Assembly (NCBI GenBank): GCA_902587165.1
Contig: CACIKF010000002.1
Span: forward strand, 124,001 to 188,000
Length of the DNA stretch: 64,000 nucleotides
DNA from: Puniceicoccaceae bacterium
Lineage (GTDB): Bacteria > Verrucomicrobiota > Verrucomicrobiia > Opitutales > Coraliomargaritaceae
Reading direction: 5' to 3'
Shown: one piece after another, positions 62,947 to 64,000 of the stretch
How positions within the stretch are numbered: the stretch's first letter is position 1
Layout of the letters: every line of letters begins with the position of its first letter
Notes under the pieces: model-generated
The model's database searches: none
Seen by the model: only the letters and a program-made list of their open reading frames with translations
Told to the model about the DNA's origin: nothing
Program-made: the position numbers and the translations under genes

Positions 62947-63363
62947 TTATGCTTCGTCACGGGAGACGAAACGGCAGTGAAAAGGAAGCTTTGTATCCGC
63001 AAGGCGGAGGGCTTCACGGGCGGCGGTGGCGGAGCAGCCAGCGACCTCGAAGAGCATGGTGCCAGGCTTGATTACAGCACACCAGTATTCAACAGAACCT
63101 TTACCTTTACCCATGCGGGTTTCTGCAGGCTTTTTGGTCACAGGTTTATGAGGGAAGACGCGAATCCATACCTTGCCTTTACGTTTGAGGCTGCGTGTCA
63201 TCGCAACACGAGCGGCTTCGATTTGTTGCGAGGTCATGCGACCACGCGTGAGGGATTGTATACCAAATTCGCCGAAAGCGAGTGTATTGCAAGTTTGTGC
63301 AGTGCCGTAAATGCGACCTTTGTGAACCTTGCGGTATTTGGTGCGTGATGGAAGAAGTGCCAT
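62947..63363 (-). CDS. rplP: 50S ribosomal protein L16
   Basis: 138 residues. [59 protein letters not shown] (in part) and the C-terminal [18 protein letters not shown]. All usual. Confidence 0.97.
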   Translation of the reverse strand: MALLPSRTKYRKVHKGRIYGTAQTCNTLAFGEFGIQSLTRGRMTSQQIEAARVAMTRSLKRKGKVWIRVFPHKPVTKKPAETRMGKGKGSVEYWCAVIKPGTMLFEVAGCSATAAREALRLADTKLPFHCRFVSRDEA

Positions 63364-63422
63364 GGTTCGCTCTGTTTAAAATGTTAAAAAAGTAAAATCG
63401 TTTCAGATGGGAAAGAATTAGC

Positions 63423-64000
63423 TTACGCTTCCTCGTCGTCAGGGAGACAAATCCAGCACTTCACACCAATAATACCATACACGGTACTCGCTTCAGAGAA
63501 GCCGTAGTTGATATTCGCGCGCAGTGTCTGGAGAGGCACACGGCCTTGACGCTGTTGCTCAGTGCGGGCAATATCTGCACCACCAAGACGACCGCCACAT
63601 TGAATACGAATACCGTCGGCACCCATGGCCATTGTAGTTTGAACAGCGCGCTTCATTGCGCGACGGAATGCAATCCGGCGCTCAAGTTGAAGGGCTACGT
63701 TTTCAGCGACGAGTTGCGCAGAGAGATCGGGGCGCTTTACTTCTTGGATGTCGAGCATGATTTCTTTGCCGACCTTCTTATTGAGAGTAGCCTTGATCTT
63801 ATCAAGCTCAGCACCCTTGCGTCCGATAACCACACCAGGTCGTGCAGTGAAGATCTTGACGCGGATACGACCGGAAGCACGCTCAATGAAAATACGTGGC
63901 ACGGATGCGTAGCGCAACTTTTCAGTGAGGAATGTGCGGATCGTGTGGTCTTCCTTGATATACTCAGGAAATTGATCCTTGTTCGCATACCAGCGAGAAT
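63423..64000 (-). CDS. rpsC: 30S ribosomal protein S3 (C-terminal part, cut by window edge)
   Basis: The frame is open through the right edge of the window: the partial sequence begins SRWYANKDQFPEYIKEDHTI before RTFLTEKLRYASVPRIFIER, so a start near 63917 is not real. Visible: KH type-2 core ARPGVVIGRKGAELDKI and the C-terminal GADGIRIQCGGRLGGADIAR. Missing N-terminus (about 15-20 residues) lies outside the window, next to rplV by usual order. Confidence 0.97.
   Translation of the reverse strand, partial: SRWYANKDQFPEYIKEDHTIRTFLTEKLRYASVPRIFIERASGRIRVKIFTARPGVVIGRKGAELDKIKATLNKKVGKEIMLDIQEVKRPDLSAQLVAENVALQLERRIAFRRAMKRAVQTTMAMGADGIRIQCGGRLGGADIARTEQQRQGRVPLQTLRANINYGFSEASTVYGIIGVKCWICLPDDEEA

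Overview
The window looks like a chromosomal segment from a Gram-negative member of the Verrucomicrobiota, most likely class Opitutae (Coraliomargarita/Lentimonas-like marine Puniceicoccales). The placement is inferred from gene content: a fused LpxC-FabZ protein, a glutamyl-tRNA reductase that ends before the dimerisation domain, HEAT-like WA-DP-AA repeat proteins, Lys/Ala-rich tails on ribosomal proteins, few Shine-Dalgarno sequences, and a lipid A pathway plus outer-membrane barrel proteins showing a diderm envelope. No rRNA, tRNA, CRISPR, phage or IS element was seen.

Layout. 1-6.5 kb: start of a truncated gene, a repeat protein, purE-purK, trpE, and a sigma-70 factor preceded by a perfect Fur/PerR-type 7-1-7 palindrome. 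6.5-11.6 kb: phasin-like protein and the protein-quality operon tig-clpP-clpX. 11.7-19.8 kb: queG divergent from hflK-hflC, the lpxC/fabZ-lpxA operon, a HAD phosphatase, a DUF502 membrane protein overlapping a RecO-like gene, and a small membrane protein. 19.8-23 kb: haem genes hemH, hemX-like and hemA.

23-36.3 kb is the most coherent accessory block, a urea-nitrogen locus. It runs on the minus strand as urtA-urtB-urtC-urtD-urtE-ureA-ureB-ureC-ureE-ureF-ureG-ureD-nikM-like (13 genes, about 11.6 kb). A strong candidate sigma-54 promoter lies before urtA, and an intercistronic hairpin separates the binding-protein gene from the permease genes. A porin-like barrel protein and a small BamE/SmpA-like exported protein lie immediately upstream. 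Urea would cross the outer membrane (possibly through the porin), be imported by UrtABCDE and be hydrolysed by nickel urease, with the NikM-like protein as probable nickel entry component.

36.6-52.4 kb is mixed: an NhaC-family antiporter divergent from a secreted Cys/Gly repeat protein (structured intergenic region), metH with a palindromic operator-like site, rsmE, a DEAD-box helicase, gluQ (which modifies the queuosine that queG completes), a CcoI-like metal-ATPase fragment without ATPase domains, a hybrid histidine kinase with a degenerate receiver, nspC, a 44-residue membrane peptide, a GDSL hydrolase and adenosine deaminase.

52.4-64 kb is the S10/spc/alpha ribosomal cluster on the minus strand, rpsC (cut by the window edge) to rplQ, including secY and map and ending at a clear terminator. 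rpmD, infA and rpmJ are missing from their usual places. Most of the window is ordinary housekeeping. The items best worth a second look are the sigma-54-type urea operon, the Fur/PerR-type box before the sigma factor, the Cys-rich repeat protein with its structured flanks, and the ATPase-less CcoI homologue.
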